From contig NZ_JACHMQ010000001.1 of assembly GCF_014208105.1 (NCBI RefSeq), positions 372,001-436,000 of the forward strand: a stretch of DNA of 64,000 bases. The letters run 5' to 3'. The DNA is from Actinomadura coerulea (GTDB taxonomy: Bacteria > Actinomycetota > Actinomycetes > Streptosporangiales > Streptosporangiaceae). Below, in pieces: positions 63,151-64,000 of the stretch (positions are counted from its first letter, which is position 1; each line of letters opens with the position of its first letter). Under the pieces are notes generated by a model. The model had not been told where the DNA came from. It saw nothing but the letters and a program-made list of their open reading frames with translations, and made no database searches. The translations under genes and the position numbers were made by a program.

Positions 63151-64000
63151 GTGGACCTCCACGTGAGCCTGGTGGGGCGCCGCGACCTCGCCGGGCAGAT
63201 CTACGGCCAGCTGCGCGCCGCGATCCTGGACGGCCGGCTGCGCGCGGGCGAGGCGCTCCCGCCGACGCGCGAGCTGGCGCGGCGCCTGGCGATCTCGCGC
63301 AACACGGTCGGCGTCGCCTACGACCGGCTGGCGGCCGAGGGGTTCCTGACGAGCCGGGTGGGCGCGGGGACGTTCGTCCGGGAGACCGGGTCCGCCGCGC
63401 GCGGCGCGCCCTCGCCCTCGGCCTCGCCGCTGCGGCCGCGCGCCGTGTGGCGGGAGGTGTCGGTCTGGCCGGCGCCGATGCCCGGGATCCGGTGGGACTT
63501 CCGCGCCGGACTGCCCGACGTGCGGCTGTTCCCTTACGAGGCCTGGCGGCGGATCACGTCGGGCCTGCTGCGGCCGTCGGGGCTGGCCGACCCCGCCTCG
63601 GCGGCGGACCCTGCCGGGCTGCCCGCCCTGCGCGAGGCCGTCGCCCGGCACGTGGGCGTCTCGCGGTCGGTGCGGGCGAGCGCGGCCGACGTCGTCGTCA
63701 CCTCCGGCGTCCAGCAGGCCCTCGACCTGATCGTCCGGGTCCTCCTGGAACCGGGCGACGTGGTGGCCGTGGAGGACCCCGGATACCCGCCCGTGCGGAT
63801 GCTCCTCGCCGCCGCCGGGATGCGGGTGCGCGGCGTGCCGGTCGACGCCGAGGGGCTCCGGGTGGACGCGCTGCCCGCCGAGGCGCGGGCCGTCTACGTC
63901 ACGCCCTCGCACCAGTTCCCGCTGGGCATGCCGATGTCGCTGCCGCGCCGCAGGGCGCTGCTCGACTGGGCGCGGCGCCGGGACGTGGTGATCGTCGAGG
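63151..64000 (+). CDS. MocR/PdxR-type GntR regulator with aminotransferase-like domain (3' end outside window)
   Basis: First 283 residues from GTG 63151. GntR winged helix (LAGQIYGQLRAAILDGRLRA then LPPTRELARRLAISRNTVGV) followed by a linker and a PLP-dependent class I aminotransferase-like domain (WDFRAGLPDVRLFPYEAWRR, VVTSGVQQALDLIVRVLLEP, DPGYPPVRMLL, YVTPSHQFPLGMPM). The PLP lysine lies beyond the window. These regulators use PLP as effector and often act on a divergent gene, here the DinB-like one. Confidence 0.92.
   Translation, partial: MDLHVSLVGRRDLAGQIYGQLRAAILDGRLRAGEALPPTRELARRLAISRNTVGVAYDRLAAEGFLTSRVGAGTFVRETGSAARGAPSPSASPLRPRAVWREVSVWPAPMPGIRWDFRAGLPDVRLFPYEAWRRITSGLLRPSGLADPASAADPAGLPALREAVARHVGVSRSVRASAADVVVTSGVQQALDLIVRVLLEPGDVVAVEDPGYPPVRMLLAAAGMRVRGVPVDAEGLRVDALPAEARAVYVTPSHQFPLGMPMSLPRRRALLDWARRRDVVIVE

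Overview
This is a 64 kb stretch of chromosome from a very GC-rich actinomycete. Evidence: nearly every codon ends in G or C, GTG/TTG starts are frequent, reading frames abut or overlap by 1-4 nt, and there is an F420-type luciferase-like oxidoreductase, a SARP regulator with an ATPase domain, a DUF3097 protein and an ECF41 sigma factor. The backbone is the conserved actinobacterial housekeeping block comEC-holA-rpsT-lepA-hemW-hrcA-dnaJ-rsmE-phoH-ybeY-CNNM-era-leuA-recO-uppS-zur/znu-glyS-dgt. A Streptosporangiales member such as Actinomadura is a plausible but unproven placement. I see no phage, transposase, integrase, CRISPR array, rRNA or tRNA.

Layout. 1-6.5 kb: end of comEC, holA, a LysR/SRPBCC pair, a HAD-like protein overlapping kptA tail to tail, rpsT, and lepA diverging from rpsT. 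6.5-12.4 kb: membrane and secreted proteins of unknown role, a YezG-like orphan immunity protein, hemW and a DUF3097 gene. 12.5-20.5 kb: CIRCE-controlled hrcA-dnaJ, rsmE, an ECF sigma factor with a membrane partner, then HIT and the tight phoH-ybeY-CNNM operon. 20.5-26.5 kb: a degenerate cytidine-deaminase-like gene, then an MMPL transporter and a large SARP-ATPase regulator, which look like an insertion in the usual path to era. 26.5-35.3 kb: era, DDAH, leuA behind a leucine-codon leader peptide, a protealysin-type protease with its emfourin-like inhibitor, recO and uppS. 35.3-45 kb: OsmC, a secreted thermolysin-like protease, the znuA-znuC-znuB-zur operon, an ABM protein, a Rv2525c-like secreted protein and glyS. 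45-56.7 kb: an orphan SecD-SecF fusion, a septum-formation-domain protein, a GH15 enzyme, pyruvate phosphate dikinase, a YdcF-like protein and dgt. 56.7-64 kb: ferredoxin reductase, MFS, GtrA, ECF41 sigma, an F420-type oxidoreductase divergent from a MerR regulator, a DinB-like protein divergent from a MocR-type regulator (cut by the window end).

The non-coding DNA holds much of the interest. A 113-bp element occurs in two inverted copies (before era and after uppS) at roughly 90% identity over its core, with a compensatory base-pair change in an internal hairpin. Other signals are a CIRCE site, a Zur-type box over a consensus promoter for leaderless znuA, two MerR-type 22-bp palindromes between divergent genes, palindromes over the start codons of the SARP gene and the protealysin gene, a leuA attenuation leader, and many perfect GC-rich hairpins between genes. 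I found no clearly new multi-gene defence or biosynthetic system; the repeat family and the start-codon palindromes are the best candidates for something undescribed.
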